A DNA stretch of 64,000 nt from Verrucomicrobiota bacterium (lineage in GTDB: Bacteria > Verrucomicrobiota > Verrucomicrobiia > CAIQCK01): contig JAPLTX010000059.1 in assembly GCA_026397915.1 (NCBI GenBank), forward strand, positions 240,129 to 304,128, given 5' to 3'. Below the pieces are notes generated by a model that had not been told where the DNA came from, searched no databases, and was given only the letters and a program-made list of their open reading frames with translations. How positions within the stretch are numbered: the stretch's first letter is position 1; the number at the start of each line of letters is the position of its first letter. Shown here piece after piece: positions 1 to 8,653 of the stretch. Position numbers and translations under genes: made by a program.

Positions 1-161
1 GTGAACCAGCTCAGGGAATGGCCCGCGAGGAAGTAGCCCTCGCCGGTGCGCGAGCGCTGCCGTTGCCGCCAGCCCATGTAGAGGCCGAACGCCACTACGC
101 CCACCAGATAAAGGACCAGCACAGTCAAGTCCACCGCACCGAATTTCACTTGCTTGTCCAT
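1..161 (-). CDS. Sodium:solute symporter (SSS family), N-terminal part
   Basis: Partial gene that starts with ATG at 161 and runs off the left edge, so only about 53 residues are visible. After a short cytoplasmic start the sequence has a hydrophobic first helix (VDLTVLVLYLVGVVAFGLYMG), then a charged RQRQR turn and GEGYFLAGHSLSWF, the usual opening of SLC5/SSS symporters (helix 1 followed by a YFLAGR-like motif). It would be a cytoplasmic-membrane, sodium-coupled importer. It starts only 2 bases after the stop of the URO-D-like gene, so it is the last visible gene of the fucosidase operon. Uptake of the released deoxy-sugar is an inference from this context; substrate residues are outside the window. 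Confidence 0.85.
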   Translation of the reverse strand, partial: MDKQVKFGAVDLTVLVLYLVGVVAFGLYMGWRQRQRSRTGEGYFLAGHSLSWF

Positions 162-163
162 GC

Positions 164-1243
164 TCAAACTCCCCGTTGCTTATACACGCCGAACTCCGCC
201 ACCGTGTCAAACATCGCCATCACATTCTCCACCGGCGTTTCTTCGAGGATGTAATCGTGGCTCGCGCCGGCGATGTAGCCGCCGCCGGGCATCATGATCG
301 CCAGCACTTCGCGCGTGCGCTGCCGCACCGTTTCCGGCGTGCCCTCGATCAGCACGTGATGCGAATCAATTGCGCCGTTGAAAAGAATCTTGCCGCCGTA
401 GTTCGCCTTGAGCTTCGCGAGATCCATCCCGCCGCAGCACGGCTGGATGGCGTGCAGGCCGTCGAGGCCTGCCGCGATCATCGCCGGCATCAGCGGTTCG
501 AAGCCGCCACAGCAGTGCAACTGGACCTTGAGCTTGTAAGCATGGCCGAGGTCAATCAGCCGTTTCAGGTGTGGCAGCATGAATCTCTCGAACTGTGCCG
601 GGCTAAGCAACGGCCCCGTCTGGCCGCCGAAATCGTTGCCGATGAAACACACGTCGAGCGCGTCTGCCGCCGCGTCGAAAATGCGCCGGCTCACCTCAGC
701 GTAGAAATCCACGACATGCTGCACGATCGTGTCCACCAACTCCGGCTCGTCATACATTTTCAGGTAGAGGTTCTCCATGCCGAGGAGGTCAATCGCGTCG
801 TGCCAGAACGGCGACCAATCGCCGCCGAGGATCGCGTAACGCCGGCCCCACGCCAGCGCCTCGGTGCGGATGCGCGAGACATCCATCCACTTCGGGTCAG
901 GCCACGGGTAATCGTGAACCTGCTTCAGCGTCGCGTCCGCGAGCGGATGGCTTGTCGGCTGGCCGTAGCCCAAGCCGTGGCGCTCCACGCCGAACACGCT
1001 GCGATAGGTCGCGCCAGCCGACAAATCAGCGTCCGGACTGAATTCCTTCGGCCCGGCGTAGCGCGCGAACACGCGCCGGAAATCGTCTCCGAAGCGGACG
1101 AAAAGCTGCTCGGAGGCGTCAATGCCAAGCTGATGTTTGGCCTTTGCGATGAACTCCGGCGACGCGCCGCACCAGCGCGGCACGCGGTCGGGCTCCTGGT
1201 GAGCAAAGGCCGTGAGGACTCGCTCGCGTGAGGTCATGTTCAT
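164..1243 (-). CDS. URO-D/MtaA-family protein, probable methyltransferase-like
   Basis: 359-residue protein of the uroporphyrinogen decarboxylase superfamily, opening MNMTSRERVLTAFAHQEPDRVPR. It is unlikely to be HemE. A His-Cys-Cys motif (LHCCGG, near residue 243) is followed about 25 residues later by IQPCCGG, which resembles the zinc-binding H-x-C...C arrangement of MtaA/MtbA-type cobalamin methyltransferases and not the metal-free decarboxylase. The start is an ATG whose first bases overlap the stop of the mutarotase-like gene (ATGA), which suggests translational coupling. Family members are common in verrucomicrobial sugar loci but their role is not established. Possible jobs, both inferred, are methyl-group transfer from an O-methylated sugar or another activity on the barrel scaffold. 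Confidence 0.8.
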   Translation of the reverse strand: MNMTSRERVLTAFAHQEPDRVPRWCGASPEFIAKAKHQLGIDASEQLFVRFGDDFRRVFARYAGPKEFSPDADLSAGATYRSVFGVERHGLGYGQPTSHPLADATLKQVHDYPWPDPKWMDVSRIRTEALAWGRRYAILGGDWSPFWHDAIDLLGMENLYLKMYDEPELVDTIVQHVVDFYAEVSRRIFDAAADALDVCFIGNDFGGQTGPLLSPAQFERFMLPHLKRLIDLGHAYKLKVQLHCCGGFEPLMPAMIAAGLDGLHAIQPCCGGMDLAKLKANYGGKILFNGAIDSHHVLIEGTPETVRQRTREVLAIMMPGGGYIAGASHDYILEETPVENVMAMFDTVAEFGVYKQRGV

Positions 1244-1638
1244 GGCAGGTAATACACTTCGGTCATGTCGCTCCAAATTTTTCCCTTCGCAGCCGCGTCG
1301 GGCAGCGGAAGCTGGCACGGATCGGTTTTCTTCCACCAACGCTGCGTTTCCGGATCGTCGCCCATCTTCTTCATGTCGGCGTCGAAGTCCTTGCCGGTGT
1401 ATTCGAGGTAGGCGAAGAGGTAGAGCTTGCCTTCGATCTCGCATTGGTGGATCGAGAAGTTCTGGATGTGGCACTCCTTCAGCCTCCGATCCACCGTCGG
1501 CCACGGATGTGCGTGCAGGTCGCGATAGCGCGCCGCCATCTCCGGTTTGAGGCCGGTGATCCAAGCGTGACGTTGCGGTTGTGAAGCGGCGCAGCCGGCG
1601 AACAGCACAGCTATGAGCAGGACGAGGCAGGTTCTCAT
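1240..1638 (-). CDS. L-rhamnose mutarotase-like lipoprotein (DUF718)
   Basis: 132 residues. Residues 1-17 are a lipoprotein signal with lipobox LFAGC, so the mature protein is probably anchored by its cysteine in the periplasm or outer membrane. The rest matches the RhaM/YiiL family along its length: a conserved histidine in the DLHAHPWP region, a QNFSIH segment, the ETQRWW motif and the family-typical ending EVYYLP. The family interconverts alpha and beta anomers of L-rhamnose (and related deoxy-sugars) and is normally cytoplasmic, so an exported form is unusual. It lies 23 bases after the fucosidase and overlaps the next gene by four bases, which fits anomer conversion of the released sugar before uptake by the neighbouring symporter (inference). 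Confidence 0.88.
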   Translation of the reverse strand: MRTCLVLLIAVLFAGCAASQPQRHAWITGLKPEMAARYRDLHAHPWPTVDRRLKECHIQNFSIHQCEIEGKLYLFAYLEYTGKDFDADMKKMGDDPETQRWWKKTDPCQLPLPDAAAKGKIWSDMTEVYYLP

Positions 1639-1661
1639 TTGTGTGTCCCAGAGGATTCGGT

Positions 1662-3374
1662 TTACGGTGTCGCTTTCCGCGCGGCGGGCGCAAAGAGTTG
1701 GAACTCGAAGATGGTCGGGCCGCTCTGACCTTCGGTGATGTTGAGGCGGACGATGCGCGCGGTCACCGGGACAAACTTCACTTCGAGGTTCTTGCCGATG
1801 CCTTTGCCGCTGTGAAAGGTCTTCCACGCGTCGCCGTCCTTGTATTGCAACTCGAAGACTTTCACCCGCACGCCGTAGTCCACGCACTCCTGGATCATCG
1901 CGCGGTCGAAGGTCTGCGGCTTGCCGAGGTCCACTTCGAGCCAGCATGAGCCGGTCTTGGCGTCCGTGGCCCAGCGCGTTTGGTCGTCGCCGTCCACGGC
2001 CATCGCGGCAGCGTAGTGGGCGTTCTTCTGGTAAACGTTGGAGACGGTGGTTTTCTTTCCTTCGGTCAACGATTGGCCGATGGAACTAACACTGATCGGC
2101 TCGATCTCGATGGCGGGCTTGTCGAGTTCGAGCGCGACGATGGTGTCAATCTCCCGCCGGTCGGATTTCGGCACAGCGATTTCTATGCCGGCGGCCGTTT
2201 GTTTCACGACCGCCTCGCCACCGGTGAGCACGTTGCTCTTGACGATCTTCGCGGGCAGCGCGGGAAGTTTCAGCACTTCTTCGGGCCACGCGAGGATGTG
2301 CAGGTAGATGGTGTTGCCTTTGCGCGTGGAGGCAACGTGTTTGGCCGGCTTGAACGGGCCGCCGCGCGTCGCGTAGATGCTCTCGCCGTGTTTCGCCAGC
2401 CACGCGCCCATTTTCTTGAGCCGCTCGATCTGGCGTGCTTCAATCTCACCATTGGCCATCGGGCCGACGTTAAAAAGCAGGTTGCCATCGCCGGCCGTGG
2501 TGCGGATGAGCGTCTGCAAACACTCCGGCAGCGTTTTCATCTTGTCGTCCGGTTTCCACGACCACTGGCGACAGATGGTCATGCATGTTTCCCACGGCCG
2601 TTGCATCTGGAAGCCGCCAACGCGCTGCTCGGGCGTGTCGTAATCGCCGCAGCCACCGCCAGCGCGGTTATTGACGAGTATGTCGGGCTGGAGCGCGCGG
2701 CAGAGGCGGACGTTCTCCGAGCCTTCCGCGCGGTCGAACTGCTGCGGCACGTCGAACCACATCGTGATCAACGGCCCGTAGTTCTTGATCAACTCGCTGG
2801 TCTGCGCGCGCAGGTAGCGGCGGTAGGCGGCGATGTCGGATTTGTCGCGCTTGACCTTGCCGCCGGGGCTGGTGAGCGGGAAATCGGGATGATACCAGTC
2901 GCAGACCGAATGGTAAGTGCCGAAGGCGATACCGCTGCGCCTGCAGGCCTCGGCGAGTTCCTTCGTCACGTCGCGACCGAACGGCGAGCACATGATGTTG
3001 AAGTCGGTCTGCTTCGTGTCGAAGAGACAGAACCCGTCATGATGCTTGGTGGTCAGCACCATGTATTTCATGCCGGCGGCTTTCGCGGTGGCGACCCATT
3101 CGTCGGCGTTGAACTTCGTCGGGTTGAACTCCTTGTAGAGGTTGTCGTATTTCTCGATCGGCGTCTGCGCGCCGCGCGACCAGCCAATCTCGTGACCGGT
3201 GAGGCTGACGGGACCCCAGTGGATGAACATGCCGAAGCGCATTTCCTGCCAGCGTTGCATGGCCGCAGGGTCGGGTTTCAACCACGGCGGCTTGGCGTCG
3301 GCAACGAGAAGCGGTTGCGCCGACAAGACGAGCACGAGCGCGGCGGCGAGATGAAAACATTGTCGGCGTGTCAT
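1662..3374 (-). CDS. Secreted alpha-L-fucosidase, GH29, with C-terminal F5/8-type-C domain
   Basis: 570 residues. A signal peptide (residues 1 to about 26) precedes a GH29 barrel from roughly 30 to 340. Visible family motifs are MRFGMFIHWGPVSLTG near the start, TTKHHDGFCLFDT, and TMWFD, whose aspartate (about residue 206) sits at the nucleophile position. A beta-sandwich follows, then a discoidin/F5-8C (CBM32-like) module at about 430-565 with DQTRWATD and the ending FEFQLF. It should release terminal L-fucose from glycans outside the cytoplasm. ATG 3374 has a good AAAGGA ribosome site. It is the first gene of operon A and diverges from an AraC regulator 100 bases away. Confidence 0.95.
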   Translation of the reverse strand: MTRRQCFHLAAALVLVLSAQPLLVADAKPPWLKPDPAAMQRWQEMRFGMFIHWGPVSLTGHEIGWSRGAQTPIEKYDNLYKEFNPTKFNADEWVATAKAAGMKYMVLTTKHHDGFCLFDTKQTDFNIMCSPFGRDVTKELAEACRRSGIAFGTYHSVCDWYHPDFPLTSPGGKVKRDKSDIAAYRRYLRAQTSELIKNYGPLITMWFDVPQQFDRAEGSENVRLCRALQPDILVNNRAGGGCGDYDTPEQRVGGFQMQRPWETCMTICRQWSWKPDDKMKTLPECLQTLIRTTAGDGNLLFNVGPMANGEIEARQIERLKKMGAWLAKHGESIYATRGGPFKPAKHVASTRKGNTIYLHILAWPEEVLKLPALPAKIVKSNVLTGGEAVVKQTAAGIEIAVPKSDRREIDTIVALELDKPAIEIEPISVSSIGQSLTEGKKTTVSNVYQKNAHYAAAMAVDGDDQTRWATDAKTGSCWLEVDLGKPQTFDRAMIQECVDYGVRVKVFELQYKDGDAWKTFHSGKGIGKNLEVKFVPVTARIVRLNITEGQSGPTIFEFQLFAPAARKATP

Positions 3375-3474
3375 GGCTTGAATCCTTTCCGTTGGATATT
3401 GAACGCCGTTTCTACCAGAACCGCGACTCCGAAAGCTTGCGTTTATCGCCGCCGTTGAATATTGAACATGCTTC
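3375..3474. promoter_or_regulatory. Divergent control region of the fucosidase operon and AraC gene
   Basis: 100-base gap between the fucosidase and the AraC-family gene. It contains two direct copies of TTGRATATTGAAC, at 3392-3404 and 3455-3467, differing at one base and 63 bases apart (six helical turns). They are more AT-rich than the surroundings. Direct repeats on one helix face are typical of AraC-family operators, so these are candidate binding sites for the product of 3475-4479. No clear -35/-10 pair was identified. The first copy lies close upstream of the fucosidase Shine-Dalgarno and the second ends just before the AraC start. Confidence 0.5.
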
Positions 3475-4479
3475 GTGAAGCGACCAACGCCCCAACACAG
3501 CCGCTATGTCATTGACTCCTGCGCACCGCAAAAGCAGGCGGTCGCGTCCGGCAAGATTCAGCTCCATGCGCTGACGCACGGGCATTATCCGGGCCGACTG
3601 CTTCCGCCGCGCGTGCTGCCTGGCCTCAGCAGCCTCGGTTTTTGGGACGCTTCCGGCGAGCAGGATTGGGGCCTCGATCCGCACCGCAACGAAGGCATTG
3701 AGATCGTCTTCCTCGAAACCGGCCACGTCACATTCCTCGTGGACGACCACCGCTATCCGCTCTCGCCCGGCGCAGTGACCGTCACGCGGCCATGGCAGCT
3801 CCATTGCCTGGGCGATCCCGAAATCGGACCGGGGCGGCTGCACTGGTTGATTCTCGATGTCGGCATGCGGCGTCCGAATCAGCCGTGGCATTGGCCGCCG
3901 TGGATCGTCCTCGCGCCGGAAGACCTCCACGAACTGACGCGCAAACTGCGCCACAACGAGCATCCGGTCTGGCGCAGCACGCCCGACATCGAGCACGCCT
4001 TTCGCGAACTAGCGGCGTGTATCAAAACCGCGCACCGGCGCGTTGAAGTCTCGCGTATCATCATTCACATCAACCACCTACTGTTGAGCCTGCTCAGCGC
4101 GTTACAGCAGCAGTGCCGCGTTGAAGATGCCCGGCTGACCTCGCGCCGGCGGAGTGTGGAACTTTTCCTTCAGAGCCTCCGGCACGATGCCGCACACGCT
4201 GCGAAACCGTGGACGCTGCCGACAATGGCTGCCGAATGTTGCATGGGCACGACCGCGTTCACCCAATACTGCCGCCAGATCACCAACCAAAGTCCCACCG
4301 AGCACCTCAACCGTTGCCGTCTCGACCACGCCGCGCGCCGGCTGCGCACCGAACCGGCCACGCCGGTCACGACCATCGCGATGGATTGCGGTTTCGCGTC
4401 CAGCCAATACTTCGCCACCTGTTTCCAGCGCCAGTTCGCCCGCACCCCGCGCGATTACCGTTGCGCCAAATCAAGCTGA
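3475..4479 (+). CDS. AraC-family transcriptional regulator
   Basis: 334 residues from a GTG at 3475; no in-frame ATG gives a better start. The N-terminal half is a cupin-like ligand domain (an LDPHRNEGIEIVFLETG strand set followed by YPLSPGAVTVTRPW). The C-terminal 110 residues carry the two helix-turn-helix units of AraC/XylS regulators: TMAAECCMGTTAFTQYCRQ, then the recognition region TTIAMDCGFASSQYFATCF and RTPRDYR. It diverges from the fucosidase operon and almost certainly controls it, probably in response to the released deoxy-sugar (inference). It ends 10 bases from the convergent end of operon B. Confidence 0.92.
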   Translation: MKRPTPQHSRYVIDSCAPQKQAVASGKIQLHALTHGHYPGRLLPPRVLPGLSSLGFWDASGEQDWGLDPHRNEGIEIVFLETGHVTFLVDDHRYPLSPGAVTVTRPWQLHCLGDPEIGPGRLHWLILDVGMRRPNQPWHWPPWIVLAPEDLHELTRKLRHNEHPVWRSTPDIEHAFRELAACIKTAHRRVEVSRIIIHINHLLLSLLSALQQQCRVEDARLTSRRRSVELFLQSLRHDAAHAAKPWTLPTMAAECCMGTTAFTQYCRQITNQSPTEHLNRCRLDHAARRLRTEPATPVTTIAMDCGFASSQYFATCFQRQFARTPRDYRCAKSS

Positions 4480-4489
4480 TACTGGAGAC

Positions 4490-7400
4490 TCAATGGTTTG
4501 GCGGCAGCCCGCGAGACGTGGCGTCCACCGCCAGCACCGTCATGCCGGCGAGGCCGATGACGGCTTCGCTGCATGTCGCGCGAAGCTCTACCGACTCCAG
4601 CACGCGCTGCGCGTCGCAAACAATCTCCAGTGCGTCGGCGTGGGCGCTCGCCAGACCGCGATGAATCGGCGTCCAGCCCGTCGGCCACGGTCCCAACTGA
4701 CCCATCGGCACCGGCACACCTTCGCGGCTGAAATGCTGGAAGTAGCAATCGAGGTTGAACGGCGGGATGAGTGACGTGACCGCGCGCTTACCGTCCGCGT
4801 AGCGCAGCACCACCTCGCCGTTGGGCAGGTAGTTCTTCATCGGGTGGACGTAGCTCTGCAACAGCAGCCACAGCCGCTCGCAACGTTGGCCGACGGGAAT
4901 CGTCGCGCCACCGGGCAATGGATGCGGCTGCCAACTCGCCAGCGCCAGCAGGTTCTTTGGCGTCGCGCCGAGACCGGGACGTGGCCGGCCGGCGGTCAGG
5001 AACTGCACGCCGTTGGTAGCGCCGAGCACGCGCGGCGACGGCGGCTGCGTGAGCATCGGATTGCCCCACCAACGCGACAGTGGCATCGGCGAGCCGGTGT
5101 AGTCGAACGCGAACTTCGTGGCGACGAACTCCTCGCTGGTGACGTTGCACGCCGGCGAAAGGTCGAACAGCATCAGCCGACTGCGTTCCGCGGCGGTCAG
5201 GGGCTTCGGCGTCGCCGGTGGTTGTTCGTCAACAAGAATCGTTGGCTCTTTTGCAGGTTCCAGCGGCGGGGCGGCAGGACCGGCTTTCACGCTGACAACC
5301 GACTCGGTTTCTGATGGCGTCACGACCTCCTCACCGCCGAGACTGGCGCGCACGCGCTTCACGACCGGTTTCGGCGTGCGGATGCGGAACGTCGCGCGGT
5401 CGCCGTCACGCTTCCATTCATAGCTTGCGTCGGGCGTGCGGATGCTCGCCTCGCGCCAGTCGGACGGGAACGCCGGACAGATATCCAGCCGCCCCTCATG
5501 CAGCGCCGGTTCGATGCCGAACAGCCCGCGCACGGCGACGTGCATGTGCGGATCGTCCGAATCCACGTCCTCGCGGTCTCCGCCACCCGCGCCGGCGTTG
5601 GAGATGCCCATGTTGATGCCGGGAAACTCGCTGCGGAACGCCGAGCCGACGACGGTCTTCAAATACGGCCACCACAAATCCGTGTCGCCGCTCTTTATGC
5701 CCGCGAGCACGGCCAGGCACGTGTCGCCTGTCGGAACCCACTGGCAACTCCAGCGAATCGGCCACCAGTCGCTGCACGCGAGCAACTTCACGCCCGGCTG
5801 CGGCTTGAAGCCGTAGTGCGACGCGATCCAGCGCATCGCGCGGCGGCCTTGGTCGGCGTTGAGCAAGCCGGCGTTGATGGCGAGATATTCCTCCCAAGTT
5901 TGCGGATGGCCGCGCCAGATGCCGTCGCTACCAATGCAGCCGAGCCGCCCCTCCTTCTGGTTCCACAGTTCGCGGAAAATTGCGGCGCGTGTCTTTTCCG
6001 CCAACGCGCGGTATTCCGCCTCGGCCTGCGCGTCGCCGACCACCGCAGCCATCCGCGCGGCGCGGTCGAGCATCGCCCAACTCATCGCGCTCGGCGCAGC
6101 CGACTTCGGGCCTTTGCCGTTGGAGTCGCAGTTCCAATACTCGTAGCTGTCGCGGAACAAACCGTCGCCGTCGGGATCGTTGGTGGCGCGCATCCACGCC
6201 ACGGCCTTGCGCACTGCTGGCCAGAGGTCGCGCACAAACTGCCGGTCGCCGGTCCATGTGTAGTGCCGCCAGACTTGGTCCACCCAGTAGGGCGTGTTGT
6301 TCTCGGCGTTGAACGCCACCAGCGACGGCGAAATCCACCGCACGAAACCGTTCTCGCCCTGCATCGCGCCGTAGAAGCGCAGGCACTCCTCCATGACCGC
6401 GTGGTCGCCGGCCCATTGCTTGCCATACCAGCCGGTGGAGATGTGCGAATACATCTGCCATGTCTGGCCGCCGAGCACGAGGCCGGGGCCTTGGCGATGG
6501 TATTCGCTGATGCAGTGCGCCCAGTTGATGAGCGCATTGAGGCGCGCGTCGGGCGTGCGAATCTGGAACTCGGCGCGGCGTTTGTCCCACGAGTCGCGCG
6601 TGCGGCGCAGTTCGCCGGCGGGTGATCGTAACCCGCCACTCCGTGGCGGGTTTCCCGCGACGGAGTCGCGGGCTACGAGCCGGCGGATGTTCTTCTCCGG
6701 CTCCAGCGCGCGGCCAATATGGCAGTCAAACCACAGCTTCTTCAGTTGGTCGCGCTTCTCCGGCCACGCGGCGGCGTTGGGCGTGTCGAGGCGGGCCATC
6801 GTCTTGCGGGCGCGTTCCTCGTCGTAGCGCGTGACGCCCCACGTTGCGACGATGTGATAAACGCGGCGCGGCTGTTTCGAGACGAACTCCGCCTGCTGGC
6901 CGAACGCAGCCGTCACGGTCCGCGCCTCGCTCTGCACGTCGCACGTTGCGAGCACGAGACCGTTCGGCAGGTTCGGCTCGGTGATGCGCGCGATGCCCTC
7001 GGCGAACTCGACGCGGTTGCTGTTTGCCTCGTTGGACTGCCACCAGATGCCGCCGTATTGCCAGAGCAGCAGCGTTTCCTTGTCGAACTCGACGCGGCAA
7101 ACGAGGCCGTGGAAGTCCAGGGCAGGCGCGACGGTGATGCGCGCGCCCGGAAGTTGGTAGTCCGTATAGCCAGGCCGGAATGTTGCCGTGATGCCCGTCT
7201 GTTCATCGAGCCAGTTGGTCTTGCCGCCCGCGGTGGGCACGCCGAGCCGCAGCGTGCCCATGCTGGGAACGACCCCGCCGATGTGGGCGTCGGGCCTCGC
7301 CCACAAGGGGAACACACGCTCATCGCGCGCGTAGCTGCCGATGCCGGTCACCGTGTCCATGCGGAAGACCGGCACGTCGCCGGTCCAGACGCGGTTCTGG

Positions 7401-8653
7401 CCGTGGACGATGGGGCGGTTCAACTTGCGCTTGCTGTTGCTGATCCGAAAGCCACCGTCCTCGACCGGCTCATACACCGGCGTGATGTCGCCTTTGCCGT
7501 CGCCCGGCGCCATGAACGGCGAGCGGCCCAGCAGCACGCTCTGGTCAATGTTGGTCGCCACCAGCGGCGTCAGCGGCGCGGGCAGCAGCTTCACGTCCGG
7601 CTTGATGACGCGCAGGCCGGCCATCATCTCGCGGTCTTTGCGCTCGACCGCTTCTTGTTCGGTGCGGCGCGCGGCGACGAATTGCGCCATCGGCTTCTCG
7701 CGCCGCGTCAGCGTCAGTCCGAGCGCCTTGACCGTCACGCGTTCGCCGATGATGGCCGTCTCCTTCACATCGGCTTCGACACTGACAGCTGTCTTCTCGC
7801 CGCTGGCGGCCGCTGACAGCTCGACCGGCTTGTCCGTCAGCAGGAACGGCAGGCCCATGCGGCGCTCATAACGGTTCTTGCCCGGCGGCGTGACCAGCCG
7901 CGCGCGGTTGGCATTCTTGCCGGCGAGATAACGCAGCAGGTTGCCGAAGAGGCGTTCGAGATTCGGCCGGTGCGCGTCCGGCACCGTCGTGAAGTCCGGC
8001 AGCCGCCAGCCGACAAAGATGACGCGGCCCGCACCGACGGTGTATTCGACCAGCGGTCGTTCGCCGGGACCGCCGCCGTTGGCTAGCAATTCGCCATGCG
8101 GCCCGTCCGTGCCGTGGAAGTCCGCCAGCGCGTTGCCACCTTTCGTGGTGAGCATGATCGGCCGTGTCGAGTCAAAGCCCGCGAACGCCGGATGACCGCG
8201 ATGTTTCTCAATCACGCGAATGCCGCTGATGTGTGCAACCTCGGTTGCCCCCAGCACGCGCAACGGCGTCGGCTCGATGCAGAGATCGTTGAGCAACCGG
8301 CCGGCCGCACCTGAGAGCAGCAACGAGCCGCCGCCTTCAAGCCACGCCATTAAGTCCGCGCCCGCAGCGGTGTCGAGCTTCGCAGCGGCGAGATCGTCGC
8401 CTTGGTGAAACCAGACGACGTCGAATTCCTCCGGCGCGCGAATCCGCCCGTCCGCCGCGAGCCAGCCACCTGCCGTCTGCCACGCGAGCCGTGCGACCTC
8501 GCCCTGCGACTGCGCGAACGCCAGCGCGGCGGCGTTGCGCACGGGTGGATTCTTCGGCAGCGCGGGATCAACGAATCCGATGTGGAGCGACATCTGGCCA
8601 GCGGCGGCGGTCACGGTGGCCAGAGCCAACAGCAGGCTCACGACTGTTTTCAT
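4490..8653 (-). CDS. Large secreted six-hairpin glycosidase, DUF4450-like
   Basis: 1387 residues with a signal peptide (1-19). Residues about 20-250 resemble a glutamine-amidotransferase/ThuA-like fold (GGSLLLSGAAGRLL, GAGRVIFVGW). About 360-650 is a beta-rich part with a DUF4450-like pattern (LLGRSPFMAPGDGKG). About 700-1050 is an (alpha/alpha)6 barrel with TWQMYSHISTGWYGKQWAGDH, QVWRHYTWTGD and DPDGDGLFRDSYEYWNCDS, as in rhamnosidase- and GH95/GH78-like enzymes. The C-terminus looks like a carbohydrate-binding beta domain. The substrate is not evident; the context suggests a deoxy-sugar glycan. Residues about 659-675 are encoded by an inserted repeat element. The start overlaps the PhoD stop by one base (TAATG). 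Last gene of operon B. Confidence 0.85.
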   Translation of the reverse strand: MKTVVSLLLALATVTAAAGQMSLHIGFVDPALPKNPPVRNAAALAFAQSQGEVARLAWQTAGGWLAADGRIRAPEEFDVVWFHQGDDLAAAKLDTAAGADLMAWLEGGGSLLLSGAAGRLLNDLCIEPTPLRVLGATEVAHISGIRVIEKHRGHPAFAGFDSTRPIMLTTKGGNALADFHGTDGPHGELLANGGGPGERPLVEYTVGAGRVIFVGWRLPDFTTVPDAHRPNLERLFGNLLRYLAGKNANRARLVTPPGKNRYERRMGLPFLLTDKPVELSAAASGEKTAVSVEADVKETAIIGERVTVKALGLTLTRREKPMAQFVAARRTEQEAVERKDREMMAGLRVIKPDVKLLPAPLTPLVATNIDQSVLLGRSPFMAPGDGKGDITPVYEPVEDGGFRISNSKRKLNRPIVHGQNRVWTGDVPVFRMDTVTGIGSYARDERVFPLWARPDAHIGGVVPSMGTLRLGVPTAGGKTNWLDEQTGITATFRPGYTDYQLPGARITVAPALDFHGLVCRVEFDKETLLLWQYGGIWWQSNEANSNRVEFAEGIARITEPNLPNGLVLATCDVQSEARTVTAAFGQQAEFVSKQPRRVYHIVATWGVTRYDEERARKTMARLDTPNAAAWPEKRDQLKKLWFDCHIGRALEPEKNIRRLVARDSVAGNPPRSGGLRSPAGELRRTRDSWDKRRAEFQIRTPDARLNALINWAHCISEYHRQGPGLVLGGQTWQMYSHISTGWYGKQWAGDHAVMEECLRFYGAMQGENGFVRWISPSLVAFNAENNTPYWVDQVWRHYTWTGDRQFVRDLWPAVRKAVAWMRATNDPDGDGLFRDSYEYWNCDSNGKGPKSAAPSAMSWAMLDRAARMAAVVGDAQAEAEYRALAEKTRAAIFRELWNQKEGRLGCIGSDGIWRGHPQTWEEYLAINAGLLNADQGRRAMRWIASHYGFKPQPGVKLLACSDWWPIRWSCQWVPTGDTCLAVLAGIKSGDTDLWWPYLKTVVGSAFRSEFPGINMGISNAGAGGGDREDVDSDDPHMHVAVRGLFGIEPALHEGRLDICPAFPSDWREASIRTPDASYEWKRDGDRATFRIRTPKPVVKRVRASLGGEEVVTPSETESVVSVKAGPAAPPLEPAKEPTILVDEQPPATPKPLTAAERSRLMLFDLSPACNVTSEEFVATKFAFDYTGSPMPLSRWWGNPMLTQPPSPRVLGATNGVQFLTAGRPRPGLGATPKNLLALASWQPHPLPGGATIPVGQRCERLWLLLQSYVHPMKNYLPNGEVVLRYADGKRAVTSLIPPFNLDCYFQHFSREGVPVPMGQLGPWPTGWTPIHRGLASAHADALEIVCDAQRVLESVELRATCSEAVIGLAGMTVLAVDATSRGLPPNH
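6628..6676. repeat. REPIN-type double hairpin inside a coding sequence
   Basis: Two adjacent perfect hairpins: CCCGCCAC-TCC-GTGGCGGG (6632-6650) and CCCGCGAC-GGA-GTCGCGGG (6654-6672), bordered by GTAA on the left and CTAC on the right. This is the layout of a pair of inverted REP units with the GTAG foot typical of RAYT-mobilised repeats. It lies inside the six-hairpin glycosidase gene and is translated in frame as part of residues 659-675. The same two hairpins occur in the opposite order at 51699-51757. Both copies follow GATC. Confidence 0.85.

Noticed and set aside
164..1243. Annotation as HemE, uroporphyrinogen decarboxylase of haem synthesis
   Set aside because: The cysteine/histidine motif is of MtaA type, a second divergent copy exists nearby, no haem genes are adjacent, and the gene is coupled to sugar enzymes.
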